DNA from: an uncultured Gammaproteobacteria bacterium
GTDB taxonomy: Bacteria > Pseudomonadota > Gammaproteobacteria > Ga0077536
Assembly: GCA_938082545.1 (NCBI GenBank)
Contig: CALKCL010000001.1
Span: forward strand, 1 to 64,000
Length of the DNA stretch: 64,000 bases
Direction: 5' to 3'
The translations under genes and the position numbers were made by a program. Below are positions 16,467 to 25,773 of this stretch, piece by piece. The number at the start of each line of letters is the position of its first letter. Position 1 is the first letter of the stretch. The notes beneath the pieces are model-generated. The model was given only the letters and a program-made list of their open reading frames with translations. It made no database searches and had not been told where the DNA came from.

Positions 16467-18896
16467 ATGACTGACTTGATAACGACAAGTGATGCGCTGG
16501 CCTTAAGCGATAGGGACGACTTGACTGTATTAATGGGGGAGGCTGCAGGGTTGAGGGATCTTGGGTTTGGCAATAGCATTACCTATTCGCGAAAAATTTT
16601 TATTCCCCTAACTCAATTGTGCCGAGATGTTTGTCATTACTGTACTTTTGCGCAAGCGCCGAAAAAAGTGGTTAATCCTTTTTTGAGTGTAGATGAGGTT
16701 TTAGAACTGGCTCATCAAGGTAAAGCTATGGGTTGTAAGGAAGCTCTTTTTACTTTGGGAGAGAAACCAGAATTAAGATATAAGGCCGCCAGAGAAGCAT
16801 TGTCAGCTATGGGCTACAGTACGACTTTAGAGTATCTAAAAGACGTTTCTCGTGCCGTATTTGAGCAGACTGGGCTACTTCCGCATATGAATGCCGGAAC
16901 TATGACGTTAGACGAGTGTCAGATGTTGAGGGAGTATTCACCGAGTATGGGGATAATGCTTGAATCTCTGAGCGAACGACTTTGTGAGAAAGGAATGCCA
17001 CACTACGGTTCGCCGGATAAAGTCCCTCAAGTGCGCTTGGAAACTTTAAGAAATGCAGGTGAAGCCAAAATACCTTTCACCACCGGAATTTTAATCGGTA
17101 TCGGTGAGACGCGCCTCGAGCGAATAGAGTCTCTTTTGGCACTTCGTGAGGTTCATTTAGAATTTGGACATATACAGGAAATAATTATTCAGAATTTCCG
17201 GGCAAAACCCGGAACTAAGATGAAAAACAGCCCAGATCCTGACTTGAGCGAAATGCTATGGACCCTCTCGATAGCCAGAATAATTTTCGGATCGGAAATG
17301 AGCATACAGGCTCCTCCTAACTTGAGCCCAGGAAGTCTCCCGCTTCTAATTAAGGCGGGGATTAACGATTGGGGAGGAGTGTCTCCACTTACGCCTGATC
17401 ACGTGAATCCTGAGGCACCATGGCCGCATTTGAGCAAGCTAGTGGATGACACATACGCGGCAGGTAAATTTTTACATGAGCGGTTAACAATATACCCGTC
17501 GTACGTGCAAGAGTCTCACGAGTGGGTTGACGAAAAGTTCCGGACTCCTTTGATTCAGATGGTAGATGCAGAGGGATACCCTCGGACTGACGACTGGAGC
17601 CCCGGGGATTTGATTGAACCGCCCAAAGATATTATAGATGCCATCTCCGGCCAGGCTAAGCATATCTCTAGTGATGTCTCGGCAATTCTTGAGTTTTCGC
17701 GCTCGGGGCAACTTCTCTCTGATTCACAAATTGAGAGATTATTTAAAGCTAGAGGAGATGACTTCTCGGCAGTGTGTCAAGCCGCAGATAGTTTGCGAAA
17801 AAAAGCCAATGGTGACGATGTATCTTTTGTTGTAAACAGAAACATCAATTATACGAACGTCTGCTATTTTAAATGCCAATTTTGTGCATTCTCGAAAGGT
17901 AAGTTGAGCGAAGATTTGCGTGGAAAACCGTATGACTTAGACCATTCGGAAATAGAAAGACGTGTCCATGAGGCTTGGGTAAGAGGCGCGACTGAAGTTT
18001 GTATGCAAGGTGGGATCCATCCGCAATATACTGGCGACACGTATGTTGAAATCCTAAAGACCGTTAAAACGGCTGAGCCCCACATGCATATCCATGCATT
18101 TTCTCCACTAGAAGTCTGGCAAGGAGCTGCCACAATGGGTTTTGAGCTTGAGGAGTATCTTCTTATTCTTAAAAATGCGGGATTGGATACGTTACCGGGG
18201 ACTGCGGGAGAAGTTTTGGATGACGAGGTGCGGGCAATCATCTGTCCTGACAAAATAAATACCGCAGAGTGGTTTGAGGTGATGAGAGCAGCCCATAAAG
18301 TTGGTTTTAAGACAACATCTACAATCATGTATGGCCATGTAGATAAACCCATACATTGGGCTCGGCACGTCAGGAGATTAAGGGACGTCCAAATAGAGAC
18401 AGGAGGTTTTACGGAATTTGTGCCGCTACCTTTCGTGCATATGGAAGCTCCGCTTTACTTAAAAGGTAAAGCTCGTCAAGGCCCTACATTTCGCGAGTCG
18501 GTGTTAATGCATGCGGTTTCTAGAATCGTGCTAGGGGAATATATCTCAAACATCCAAACCTCTTGGGTGAAGATGGGTCATACGGGTGTTGTGGCTTGCC
18601 TGAATGCTGGTGCAAACGATCTAGGTGGAACGCTTATGAATGAAAGTATTACTCGCGCTGCAGGTGCGTCATATGGGCAAGAGACATCACCAGAATTAAT
18701 GATGGAAATGATCTCGACGGCAGGAAGAGAAGCTCGGCAACGAACAACAAGTTATGGAGAAGTACCTAACGAAAGAATTAAAGCTGGACTGAATGCTGAA
18801 ATATTGACTGATATTGTCAATACTCCAGCGCCTAAGTATGAGCGATCTGCTAGAAGAGTTTTAAAACGCTCGGCTATTTCACTAGATAACACATGA
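16467..18896 (+). CDS. fbiC: Bifunctional FO synthase (fused CofG-CofH)
   Basis: This 809-residue fused radical-SAM enzyme makes FO, the deazaflavin core, from tyrosine and 5-amino-6-ribitylamino-uracil. The N-terminal CofG half has the 4Fe-4S motif C-x3-C-x2-C in CRDVCHYC (residues about 52-59), and GTMTLDECQML follows. The CofH half carries a second C-x3-C-x2-C (CYFKCQFC, about 467-474), GIHPQ and IMYGH. The fused form is usual in actinobacteria and in F420-producing proteobacteria, whereas archaea use separate proteins. GAAGAGAG precedes the ATG 28 nt after cofC. With it, the known core set for F420 polyglutamate synthesis is complete except for any dehydro-F420 reductase. Confidence 0.96.
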   Translation: MTDLITTSDALALSDRDDLTVLMGEAAGLRDLGFGNSITYSRKIFIPLTQLCRDVCHYCTFAQAPKKVVNPFLSVDEVLELAHQGKAMGCKEALFTLGEKPELRYKAAREALSAMGYSTTLEYLKDVSRAVFEQTGLLPHMNAGTMTLDECQMLREYSPSMGIMLESLSERLCEKGMPHYGSPDKVPQVRLETLRNAGEAKIPFTTGILIGIGETRLERIESLLALREVHLEFGHIQEIIIQNFRAKPGTKMKNSPDPDLSEMLWTLSIARIIFGSEMSIQAPPNLSPGSLPLLIKAGINDWGGVSPLTPDHVNPEAPWPHLSKLVDDTYAAGKFLHERLTIYPSYVQESHEWVDEKFRTPLIQMVDAEGYPRTDDWSPGDLIEPPKDIIDAISGQAKHISSDVSAILEFSRSGQLLSDSQIERLFKARGDDFSAVCQAADSLRKKANGDDVSFVVNRNINYTNVCYFKCQFCAFSKGKLSEDLRGKPYDLDHSEIERRVHEAWVRGATEVCMQGGIHPQYTGDTYVEILKTVKTAEPHMHIHAFSPLEVWQGAATMGFELEEYLLILKNAGLDTLPGTAGEVLDDEVRAIICPDKINTAEWFEVMRAAHKVGFKTTSTIMYGHVDKPIHWARHVRRLRDVQIETGGFTEFVPLPFVHMEAPLYLKGKARQGPTFRESVLMHAVSRIVLGEYISNIQTSWVKMGHTGVVACLNAGANDLGGTLMNESITRAAGASYGQETSPELMMEMISTAGREARQRTTSYGEVPNERIKAGLNAEILTDIVNTPAPKYERSARRVLKRSAISLDNT

Positions 18897-20122
18897 GAGC
18901 AAAAACAATGCCCAAACACATATTAAATGGATACCGCGTGCTCGATATGACACATGTATTAGCGGGTCCTAGCGCCACGAGACTAATGGCTGAAATGGGT
19001 GCAGAAGTGCTTAAAGTCGAGTTCCCTACTGCTGGGGATATAACACGAGCACTCCCTGCTATCAAAGGAGGTCGTAGCGCATATTTTGCGCAACAAAATA
19101 GAGGAAAAAAAAGTGTCTGTCTGGATCTAAAAGCGGATTCTGCAAAGGAAGTTCTTCGTGACTTGATAAAAATATCTGATGTATTCATCGAGAATTTTGC
19201 TCCCGGGGTAATATCGCGACTTGGGTTTTCGTGGGAAGAGGTACGTGAGCTAAATCCTGAAATCATCATGTGTTCTATTTCAGCATTCGGTCAAGAAGGA
19301 GAACTGTCCGCGCTGCCTGGCTTCGACTATATTGCCCAAGCCTATAGTGGAATTATGGGGATGATTGGAGAGGCTGGCGGACCGCCGTCTTTTCCTATGG
19401 CGGGGATTGGGGATGTGATGACTGGTGCTCACGCGGCCTGTGCTATCGGATTTGCGCTTCTGCATCGAGAACGTGGCGGGCATGGCCAATATCTTGATAT
19501 TTCATTGCTTGATTCCTATATGCATTGCCATGAGATGAATATCCAAGCTTACAGCGTTTCGAATGGTGAAATAGAGCCAACTCGTTCAGGGCATCATCAT
19601 TATGCTGTCTGTCCGTTAGGCCTTTTTAAAGGCAAAACGCATTACATTTGTATTATTGCCCTACAGAACCAGTGGCCAGGAGTTTGTCGGGCGATAGGCA
19701 GGCCCGATTTGATCACGGACAGTGTTTATGAAACGAACGAGAAACGACTAGAAAAATCTGAAGAAGTTATCGCAATTATTCAAGATTGGCTTGACCTTCA
19801 AGAATCGGATGAAAGCATTTTGGCCTCACTAGAGGCAGAGAGGGTCCCTTGCGCTCCTGTCTTAAGTATTTCTGAAGTCGTCAACACAAAACACATTTTG
19901 GACAGAGGGGTAGTCCGACCCATACAAGATCCGAAACTTGGTGAGGTGCTTGTGCCAGGGATGCCCTTGCGATTTTCTGAATTTGAACATAACCAACCAA
20001 TGAACACTTCTTTCCTTGGGGAAGACAACAAATATGTGTTGGAGGGCATGCTCGGGTATGAACCTCAAAGAATTAAAAAGCTTATAGAAGAAGGGGTTTT
20101 ATTTGAGAACCCTGAGACTTGA
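18893..20122 (+). CDS. CaiB/BaiF-family CoA-transferase
   Basis: A 409-residue family III CoA-transferase. It has MTHVLAGPSATRLMAEMGAE, NRGKKSVCLDLKAD and the active-site region ISAFGQEGELSALPGFDYIAQA with the catalytic Asp. The first ATG (18893) overlaps the fbiC stop by 4 nt; an alternative ATG at 18908 gives MPKHILNGYRVLD, the usual family N-terminus, and neither has a strong ribosome site. The protein closes with GMLGYEPQRIKKLIEEGV. Being co-directional with the F420 genes it is likely read with them, but CoA transfer has no known part in F420 synthesis. The link may be to the catabolic use of F420. It converges with the POT transporter gene. Confidence 0.9.
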   Translation: MRAKTMPKHILNGYRVLDMTHVLAGPSATRLMAEMGAEVLKVEFPTAGDITRALPAIKGGRSAYFAQQNRGKKSVCLDLKADSAKEVLRDLIKISDVFIENFAPGVISRLGFSWEEVRELNPEIIMCSISAFGQEGELSALPGFDYIAQAYSGIMGMIGEAGGPPSFPMAGIGDVMTGAHAACAIGFALLHRERGGHGQYLDISLLDSYMHCHEMNIQAYSVSNGEIEPTRSGHHHYAVCPLGLFKGKTHYICIIALQNQWPGVCRAIGRPDLITDSVYETNEKRLEKSEEVIAIIQDWLDLQESDESILASLEAERVPCAPVLSISEVVNTKHILDRGVVRPIQDPKLGEVLVPGMPLRFSEFEHNQPMNTSFLGEDNKYVLEGMLGYEPQRIKKLIEEGVLFENPET

Positions 20123-20143
20123 ACACTACAGTATTTGCAGCTA

Positions 20144-21649
20144 TTAGCTTTTAGGCATTGCTAGTTTTTTGTCTAGAGTTTTCGATAATAGAAAGAGAAT
20201 AACTGAAGCGACTAATGCCACTGTGCATAAAGTTGTAAAGATACTTTCCAGCGCTAAGCTTTCATAGAGTCCTGAGACTCTCCCTGCTATGTAAGAGCCA
20301 ACTGCACTCGCAAGGAACCAAATACCCATGGTTAAACTTGCTATCTTTTGAGGAGCAAGCTTACTCATTGCACTCAGCCCCACAGGGCTTAGGCACATCT
20401 CACCTACTGAGTGAAGCAGATACATGCACGCTAACCAATAAGGGCTAACCAAGACACCGTTGCTGGCGTTATAGGCTGCACCCACCATGACAGACCAACC
20501 CATGGCCATGAATAAAAGGCCTAAAGCGAACTTCGTAGTAGTGGATGGTTCAGAACTACCAAGCCGCAGCCAGAGCCAAGCAAACCCAGGGCCTAGAAAA
20601 AGTATGATGTAAATAGGGTTAAGCGATTGCATCCAGCTAGCAGGGAAAGAAAACCCCATAATTTCCCGGCTGGTATTCCTTTCTGCGAAAAGAGTAAGGG
20701 TTGATCCTCCTTGTTCGTAAAGTGACCAAAAAATAGTTGCCGCTATAAAAAGCACTAGGATTTTAAAAATCCTAACGCGATCAGCTGAGTGACGCCAATT
20801 AGATGCTATGAGCCAAAAGAAGAAAGAAAAAGTGATCGCAAACAAGCCTATTCCGAAAATATTTCCTATTTGGGTCAAAGAAATATTTTTTAAAGACGGT
20901 AATAATACAGAGATAGTGAGGCAAAAGAGCGCAGTTACCCATAATAGTTTCTGGAGTTTTCTTCTAGTGAATTTTATTGCCGTGACAGGAGCGAGCAAGC
21001 CAACTTCTCCCAAATTCCGTGACCCTTTTATGTAGAAAAGTAAGCCGATTGCCATGCCAATTGCAGCCGCTCCGAAACCGAAGTGCCAAGCATAAGTGGG
21101 TTCTACGCCAATTTTTTGTAGTAGCGCGCGAAAGTAGGGCGCTTGACTCAACCAGCCACATACCAAGGGTGATGCAAATGCTCCTATATTAATTCCCATA
21201 TAGTAGATTGAATAACCCGCATCTCTTCTTTGATCTTCTTTTCCATAGAGTTGTCCTACCATCGAGCTGATGCTTGGCTTGAGAAGTCCAGTGCCGACGA
21301 TTAACGCAGACAATCCACTTAGAAAGTATAGAATTCCAGGTACCGCTAATAAAATGTGGCCGAGCATAATGATAACGCCGCCTATCAAGGTTGCATTGCG
21401 CTGTCCGACAAGACGATCAGCGCACCACCCTCCGGGTAAACAAGCCAAATACACCATCGACGTATAGATTCCGTAAATAGCCCCTGCGTCAGACACACTT
21501 AAGCCGAGACCACCGTTGTTAACCGTCGTGACCATGAAAAGAATTAGAATTGCTCGCATCCCATAGTAAGAAAATCGTTCCCACATTTCCGTAAGGAATA
21601 GGGTCTTTAGACCGATTGGATGGTTTAAGAAGCTTTGCCTATTGATTAT
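20144..21649 (-). CDS. POT/PTR-family proton-coupled oligopeptide transporter (probable non-AUG start)
   Basis: This is a major-facilitator protein with about 14 hydrophobic segments. The POT hallmarks are TEMWERFSYYGMRAIL in TM1, GADRLVGQR-like loop GWCADRLVGQRN, and SIYYMGINIGAF in TM5. The first ATG in frame (21586) falls inside the TM1 motif and would remove the conserved Glu of E-x-x-E-R. Upstream the frame stays open without any ATG, GTG, TTG or CTG and encodes N-H-P-I-G-L-K-T-L-F-L-T, which is family sequence. A GGGAG box lies 6 nt before an ATA (21649-21647) followed by ATC. I therefore place the start there; a base error or another start is possible. A TATAAT overlapping this point is a competing reading. 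The protein imports di/tripeptides in known members. Confidence 0.8.
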   Translation of the reverse strand: MINRQSFLNHPIGLKTLFLTEMWERFSYYGMRAILILFMVTTVNNGGLGLSVSDAGAIYGIYTSMVYLACLPGGWCADRLVGQRNATLIGGVIIMLGHILLAVPGILYFLSGLSALIVGTGLLKPSISSMVGQLYGKEDQRRDAGYSIYYMGINIGAFASPLVCGWLSQAPYFRALLQKIGVEPTYAWHFGFGAAAIGMAIGLLFYIKGSRNLGEVGLLAPVTAIKFTRRKLQKLLWVTALFCLTISVLLPSLKNISLTQIGNIFGIGLFAITFSFFFWLIASNWRHSADRVRIFKILVLFIAATIFWSLYEQGGSTLTLFAERNTSREIMGFSFPASWMQSLNPIYIILFLGPGFAWLWLRLGSSEPSTTTKFALGLLFMAMGWSVMVGAAYNASNGVLVSPYWLACMYLLHSVGEMCLSPVGLSAMSKLAPQKIASLTMGIWFLASAVGSYIAGRVSGLYESLALESIFTTLCTVALVASVILFLLSKTLDKKLAMPKS

Positions 21650-21691
21650 AGTATCTCCCTTAATGGCGTGTTCGGAAATTAAGTTGGTGTC

Positions 21692-22597
21692 CTAATCAGT
21701 CTCGGAAAGCCGTTTCAGACGGCTCGCTCGAAGATGTATGAAGCTGGAAACGGTCAAACATGTTAGCGCTAACAATATCATAACTATGCCTAACCAATCA
21801 TCTTGAGACACTGATTCACCTAGGTGCCAAGCAGACGAAAGGATGGCGATAATTGGCACCAGTAAAGTCATCATACTAGTTGTTCCTGCCGTCAGCTTGT
21901 CAAGGAGATAGACCCACAACAACCAGCCCAAGCCTGTTGAGACGATACCTGTTGCGAATAGAGCCGTTATAAAGCGTGCGGTATAGATAGGAGTGGGCTC
22001 CCCCAATACCCAAGCTATACATAAGAGGCCTAAGGAGCCAAAACCCATCTGCCACGCCGTAAGTGATAGCAAATCGATGGGTTCTCTAGCAAACATTTTC
22101 TTGATCAAGATAGATGCAATAGCCCAACTCAAAGCTCCACAGATAGCACTAATGTATCCATACAATTGTCCGTCTATCGACCAAGGTTTTAAGACAAACA
22201 TTAATCCAGGGAATGCCAAAATAATCGCAGCCCATTGGAAAGGTTGGATTCGCTCTTTTAGGATGGGCCAGGCAAGTAGCAATGTCCAGAACGGATAAGT
22301 GAACATTAATATGGCTGCACGACTAGCTTCGGCATTTACCAAAGACAATTGTGAGAACCCGATACACCCCATAGTATTAAAAACACCAAGCAAGAGAATT
22401 TCTTTATAACGATGGAGTTCAAGTGGACGATTCATTAGTACGACAAAAACCATAAGAAAAACAGAACCGATAAGTGTTCGTTGGCCCGCAAAAGAAAAAG
22501 GTCCCGAGTCCAACAGTCCTATTTTCATGAACACCCAAGAGTATCCCCAAAAAAAAGACAGTAGAATGAATGCTATCGCTACAGGTCGAGTTTTCAG
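21692..22597 (-). CDS. EamA/DMT-family transporter (probable CUG start)
   Basis: This is a ten-helix drug/metabolite-type permease with two EamA repeats. The conservative GTG start (22534) gives 280 residues and only half of TM1. Reading upstream in frame adds LKTRPVAIAFILLSFFWGYS, the usual first helix with the W-G-x-x-W motif. No ATG is present, but a GGAG box lies 7 nt before a CTG at 22597-22595. That start yields 301 residues, the common family length. Other features are RAAILMFTYPFW (TM3-4), PGLMFVLKPW, and a second repeat with ASILIKKMF and LLVPIIAILSSAWHLGE. It may export amino acids or metabolites. The POT transporter follows downstream. Confidence 0.8.
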   Translation of the reverse strand: MKTRPVAIAFILLSFFWGYSWVFMKIGLLDSGPFSFAGQRTLIGSVFLMVFVVLMNRPLELHRYKEILLLGVFNTMGCIGFSQLSLVNAEASRAAILMFTYPFWTLLLAWPILKERIQPFQWAAIILAFPGLMFVLKPWSIDGQLYGYISAICGALSWAIASILIKKMFAREPIDLLSLTAWQMGFGSLGLLCIAWVLGEPTPIYTARFITALFATGIVSTGLGWLLWVYLLDKLTAGTTSMMTLLVPIIAILSSAWHLGESVSQDDWLGIVMILLALTCLTVSSFIHLRASRLKRLSETD

Positions 22598-22648
22598 TAG
22601 AGGACTCCAGGAGGTGATGGGAGAAATTAAATAGTGATGGTGCTCTTG

Positions 22649-23440
22649 TTAATTGCCTGTAAAAGTGGGGGTACTTTTATCCAAGTAAGCTTTTCGTGCG
22701 ATTTTTTGATCGTCGGTAGTCATACTCAATAAATGTTGATCGGCATCCGAGTGCATTAGAGCCTGATCTAGTGCACCGGAAATTTGATTGATGCTACGTT
22801 TTATCATTTGAGCGGCAATAGGCGATTTGTCAACATATCTCATAGCTAAAGTTTTGGCTGCGGTTATCAGTTCGTGAGGAGGGACGATATGATCAATAAC
22901 GCCCCATTCGACTAACTGTTCGTCATAAATTCTTTCGCCACCAATGACTAGTCTCTTGGCCTTAGACGTTCCGACTAAGCGAATAGTAAGGGGCAGGCTT
23001 TGCCACATGAGGTTAAGACCTAGGTCGATCTCCGGATATTGTATGAAACATCCTGAAGCACCTATCCTAAAGTCCATAGCCGTTACTAAACAAGCTCCTC
23101 CGCCGATAGCCCCGCCATTCCATGCTCCGATAGTGATCTGGTCAATTGCCAAAATAGCATTTAGCGCTCGCTCACCCATTCGGATGCGACGTCGTTTCAT
23201 AAGAAGACCAGTATCGTCTTGCTTTCTCATTTCTTGAATATCGGCTCCAGATGAGAAGTGGTTCCCTTCACCACTAAAAATAACGACTCTAGTGTCCTCA
23301 TCATCTCTGAAAGACAAAGCACAAGCTTCAATTTCTGAAAGATGTTCTTTATTTAAGGCATTGGCAGCTTCGGGTCGATTGAGCATAACAACAGTGACGT
23401 GTTTATCACGCAGAATTTTTAGATATTTATATGTCACCAT
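22649..23440 (-). CDS. Enoyl-CoA hydratase/isomerase (crotonase) family protein
   Basis: A 263-residue crotonase. It shows LNRPEAANALN, the oxyanion-hole segment HFSSGADIQEM, and GAWNGGAIGGGACLVTAMD. The first hydratase Glu is replaced by Ala (GGGACL), while the second Glu is kept (QYPEIDLGL). The classical P-G-x-G-G-T loop is replaced by NLMWQSLPL. One Glu with a changed loop is common among enoyl-CoA isomerases, so isomerisation is more likely than hydration, but this is inferred. It follows the LLM oxidoreductase at 23461-24345 on the same strand with a short gap, and the EamA gene lies downstream. Confidence 0.85.
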   Translation of the reverse strand: MVTYKYLKILRDKHVTVVMLNRPEAANALNKEHLSEIEACALSFRDDEDTRVVIFSGEGNHFSSGADIQEMRKQDDTGLLMKRRRIRMGERALNAILAIDQITIGAWNGGAIGGGACLVTAMDFRIGASGCFIQYPEIDLGLNLMWQSLPLTIRLVGTSKAKRLVIGGERIYDEQLVEWGVIDHIVPPHELITAAKTLAMRYVDKSPIAAQMIKRSINQISGALDQALMHSDADQHLLSMTTDDQKIARKAYLDKSTPTFTGN

Positions 23441-23460
23441 TAGATTCCTTTCGCATACAC

Positions 23461-24345
23461 TTAGAAAATTTCATCAGCAAGTTGGGAAAGCTCCTCGAGG
23501 ATTGATTTCTCATCTTTGCCCTGAAGCCACAAGACTATCCCGTTCGCACTTGAATCAGCGACATTATCTAAATCAGCTTTAGTCCTGAAGAGACCGTCGG
23601 GGGCGAACAAAGTAATGTCGAGCGAATTAGGATCTCTTTCAAAATCAGCTGCATAGCTGTTGAGTTCAGCTCTACCATCTACTATTTCTTGAGGATCGAC
23701 GCAGAAAGGAAGCCATCCGTCGCCCCACTGCGCCACTCTTTTAAACACTAGTGGCGTGCCTATGCTGCCAAGCAATATTGGTGGGTGCGGATGCCGGGCG
23801 GGTTTTGGCTTACATATCAAACGCGGAAAATCATAGTATTTCCCATGATGTTCAACATATTCACCAGTCCAAAGCGCCTTCATCACGGCAACATTTTCTT
23901 TGGTTTGAGTCCAACGGTGCTCAAAATCTCCACCCAAAACTTCACACTCCGGTTTGTTCCAACCTGCGCCTATTCCTAGCAGAAATCGTCCGCCTGAATA
24001 GTGATCGAGGCTAGCCATCTCTTTTGCGGTAGTGATTGGATTTCTCTCAGGCAAAAGTGTGATCCCCGTTCCCAATTCGATAGTGGAAGTGGTTGCAGAC
24101 GCTCGCGCGAGGGCAATCAGCGGGTCAGGCATTTTGAATAAGTAGTCTGGAGTTGAACCGCCTGGCTCTTTACCTGGGTAATCATCCGCTGATCCCTCGG
24201 GTATAACAGTATGTTCAGGGGCCCAATACGAGGAAAACCCTAAATCTTCGGCGTGCTTAGCGACGATCGCTGGGTCACCGTTCTCCATGTCAGTTAACAC
24301 TTGGAAGACCCCTACTTTCATTCCTTTGTATAGTTTGTTGTTCAT
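23461..24345 (-). CDS. LLM-class flavin/F420-dependent oxidoreductase
   Basis: This protein has 294 residues when started at the ATG at 24345, which has AAGGGA just upstream; the frame runs open to 24414, but that tail is not family-like. It is a TIM-barrel luciferase-like protein with MKVGVFQVLTDME, HAEDLGFSSYWAPEH, the cofactor-pocket block TIELGTGITLLPERNPITTAKEMASLD, GRFLLGIGAGWNKPE and HPPILLGS. This branch is usually assigned to F420-dependent enzymes, although FMN use cannot be excluded. It may reduce or oxidise a carbonyl, alcohol or enoyl substrate. The full F420 operon 5 kb away supports F420 use. It is divergent from the LLM gene at 24614. Confidence 0.88.
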   Translation of the reverse strand: MNNKLYKGMKVGVFQVLTDMENGDPAIVAKHAEDLGFSSYWAPEHTVIPEGSADDYPGKEPGGSTPDYLFKMPDPLIALARASATTSTIELGTGITLLPERNPITTAKEMASLDHYSGGRFLLGIGAGWNKPECEVLGGDFEHRWTQTKENVAVMKALWTGEYVEHHGKYYDFPRLICKPKPARHPHPPILLGSIGTPLVFKRVAQWGDGWLPFCVDPQEIVDGRAELNSYAADFERDPNSLDITLFAPDGLFRTKADLDNVADSSANGIVLWLQGKDEKSILEELSQLADEIF

Positions 24346-24529
24346 GATTTCCCTTGTTGTGAAAGACGGTTGAAAAGAAGTAGTTGATAGACGAATCGCG
24401 AAGTCCAACACCATTTCCCGAATAGGCCTAAATTATAGACACAAGAGGCGCTACTCGTCGCTAGATATTTTTGAGTGCTTGTTTCGAGACTAGTTTAGAT
24501 AATCCAGTGTAGTCACATACATCTTAAAA

Positions 24530-24542
24530 AAGTTCGGAACTT
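24530..24542. promoter_or_regulatory. Perfect 13-bp inverted repeat in a divergent promoter region
   Basis: AAGTTC-G-GAACTT lies between two divergent LLM genes, 72 nt before the start at 24614. It is perfect over 6+6 bases. It could be an operator for a dimeric regulator, but such short palindromes also occur by chance. Confidence 0.25.
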
Positions 24543-24613
24543 GTTGATTTGAGGCCGTTACCAGTACAAAATCGAGGAGCGTTTACTGAGTTCGAAGAAA
24601 AAAGGGGATTGCT

Positions 24614-25717
24614 ATGAATCTGGGCTATTTCATGATGCCACTGCATCACATTGACAGGGAGTACCACGAGACTCTGGAGGAGGACATTGAAGCGATAGTG
24701 TTGGCCGACGAGCTTGGATATACAGAAGCGTGGGTAGGAGAACACTACAGCTCGGCTGTGGAACAAATTACGTCGCCGTTAATGTTCCATGCAAATCTGA
24801 TTGCACGGACTAAAAAGATTATTTTTGCGACGGGTGTAATGTGCTTACCTCAGTATCATCCAGCTGTTCAAGCAGGGCAAGCAGCGATGTTTGACCATTT
24901 AAGTAACGGACGATTCATCATGGGTGTTGGCCCTGGTGGTCTTGCATCAGACTTTGAATTATTTGGTGTCTCAGACAAAGACAGAATGGAAATGATGGAA
25001 GAGTCGTTGGACATGATTCTAGAATTATGGAAAACAGATCCCCCGTATAAGATGCATGGAAAGCATTGGAATATCGAAATGAAAGAGTGGACTCATCATG
25101 ATATAAAAACAGGCTATGTTCCCAAACCTCTCCAAGTTCCTCATCCCCCGATAGCTATGTCAGCAATGAGTCCTTCTTCTGGCTCATTAAAATTTGCTGG
25201 GGCCCGTGGGTATATGCCTGTTTCGGCGAACTTTATTGCACCCTGGTCGGTTGCTACGCACTGGCCTGCTTATTGTGAAGGAGCCGAAGAGGCAGGATTG
25301 ATCCCAGACCGAAAGGACTGGCATGTCGCTAGAAGCATCTATGTTGCTGATACCGATGCTGAGGCAGAGGCCTTTGTGAAAAAAGCAGGAGGCAGCTATG
25401 ACTATTATTACGATTATTTGTTTAAAATATTTGATCGTTCTAGCTACAAAGGACCATTTGTGGCAAATAAAGACGACGATCCTGAACAACTTGTGCATCA
25501 GGTAGTTAGGGATGCATGCGTCATCTGGGGGAGTCCAGAGACTGTTGCAAAAAAATTAAATGCGTTCCGTGTCGAAGTCGGAGAGTTTGGTACTTTGCTT
25601 TATGCTGCTCATGACTGGGCAGACAAAGCGGCTATGAAAAAGTCTATGAGGCTTATGGCGGAAGAGGTCATGCCTATTTTGAACGGGACATCTATCCCTT
25701 TAGCTTCAGCTGGGTGA
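24614..25717 (+). CDS. LLM-class flavin-dependent monooxygenase/oxidoreductase
   Basis: This 367-residue luciferase-like protein begins MNLGYFMMPLHHIDREYHET. Visible family blocks are ADELGYTEAWVGEHY, ATGVMCLPQYHPAVQAGQAA, and LSNGRFIMGVGPGGLASDFELFG. They are closer to FMN-using monooxygenases of the alkanal/limonene-monooxygenase type than to F420-dependent reductases; this distinction is inferred from the segment around residues 95-120. AAGGGG precedes the ATG. It is the first of two co-directional LLM genes (56-nt gap). The substrate is unknown; a terpenoid or other hydrophobic ring compound is possible. Confidence 0.88.
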   Translation: MNLGYFMMPLHHIDREYHETLEEDIEAIVLADELGYTEAWVGEHYSSAVEQITSPLMFHANLIARTKKIIFATGVMCLPQYHPAVQAGQAAMFDHLSNGRFIMGVGPGGLASDFELFGVSDKDRMEMMEESLDMILELWKTDPPYKMHGKHWNIEMKEWTHHDIKTGYVPKPLQVPHPPIAMSAMSPSSGSLKFAGARGYMPVSANFIAPWSVATHWPAYCEGAEEAGLIPDRKDWHVARSIYVADTDAEAEAFVKKAGGSYDYYYDYLFKIFDRSSYKGPFVANKDDDPEQLVHQVVRDACVIWGSPETVAKKLNAFRVEVGEFGTLLYAAHDWADKAAMKKSMRLMAEEVMPILNGTSIPLASAG

Positions 25718-25773
25718 TGATAGAGTATAAACGGCAGCGATTATAATAATTTTAGTTTGATAGGGGACTTGGT

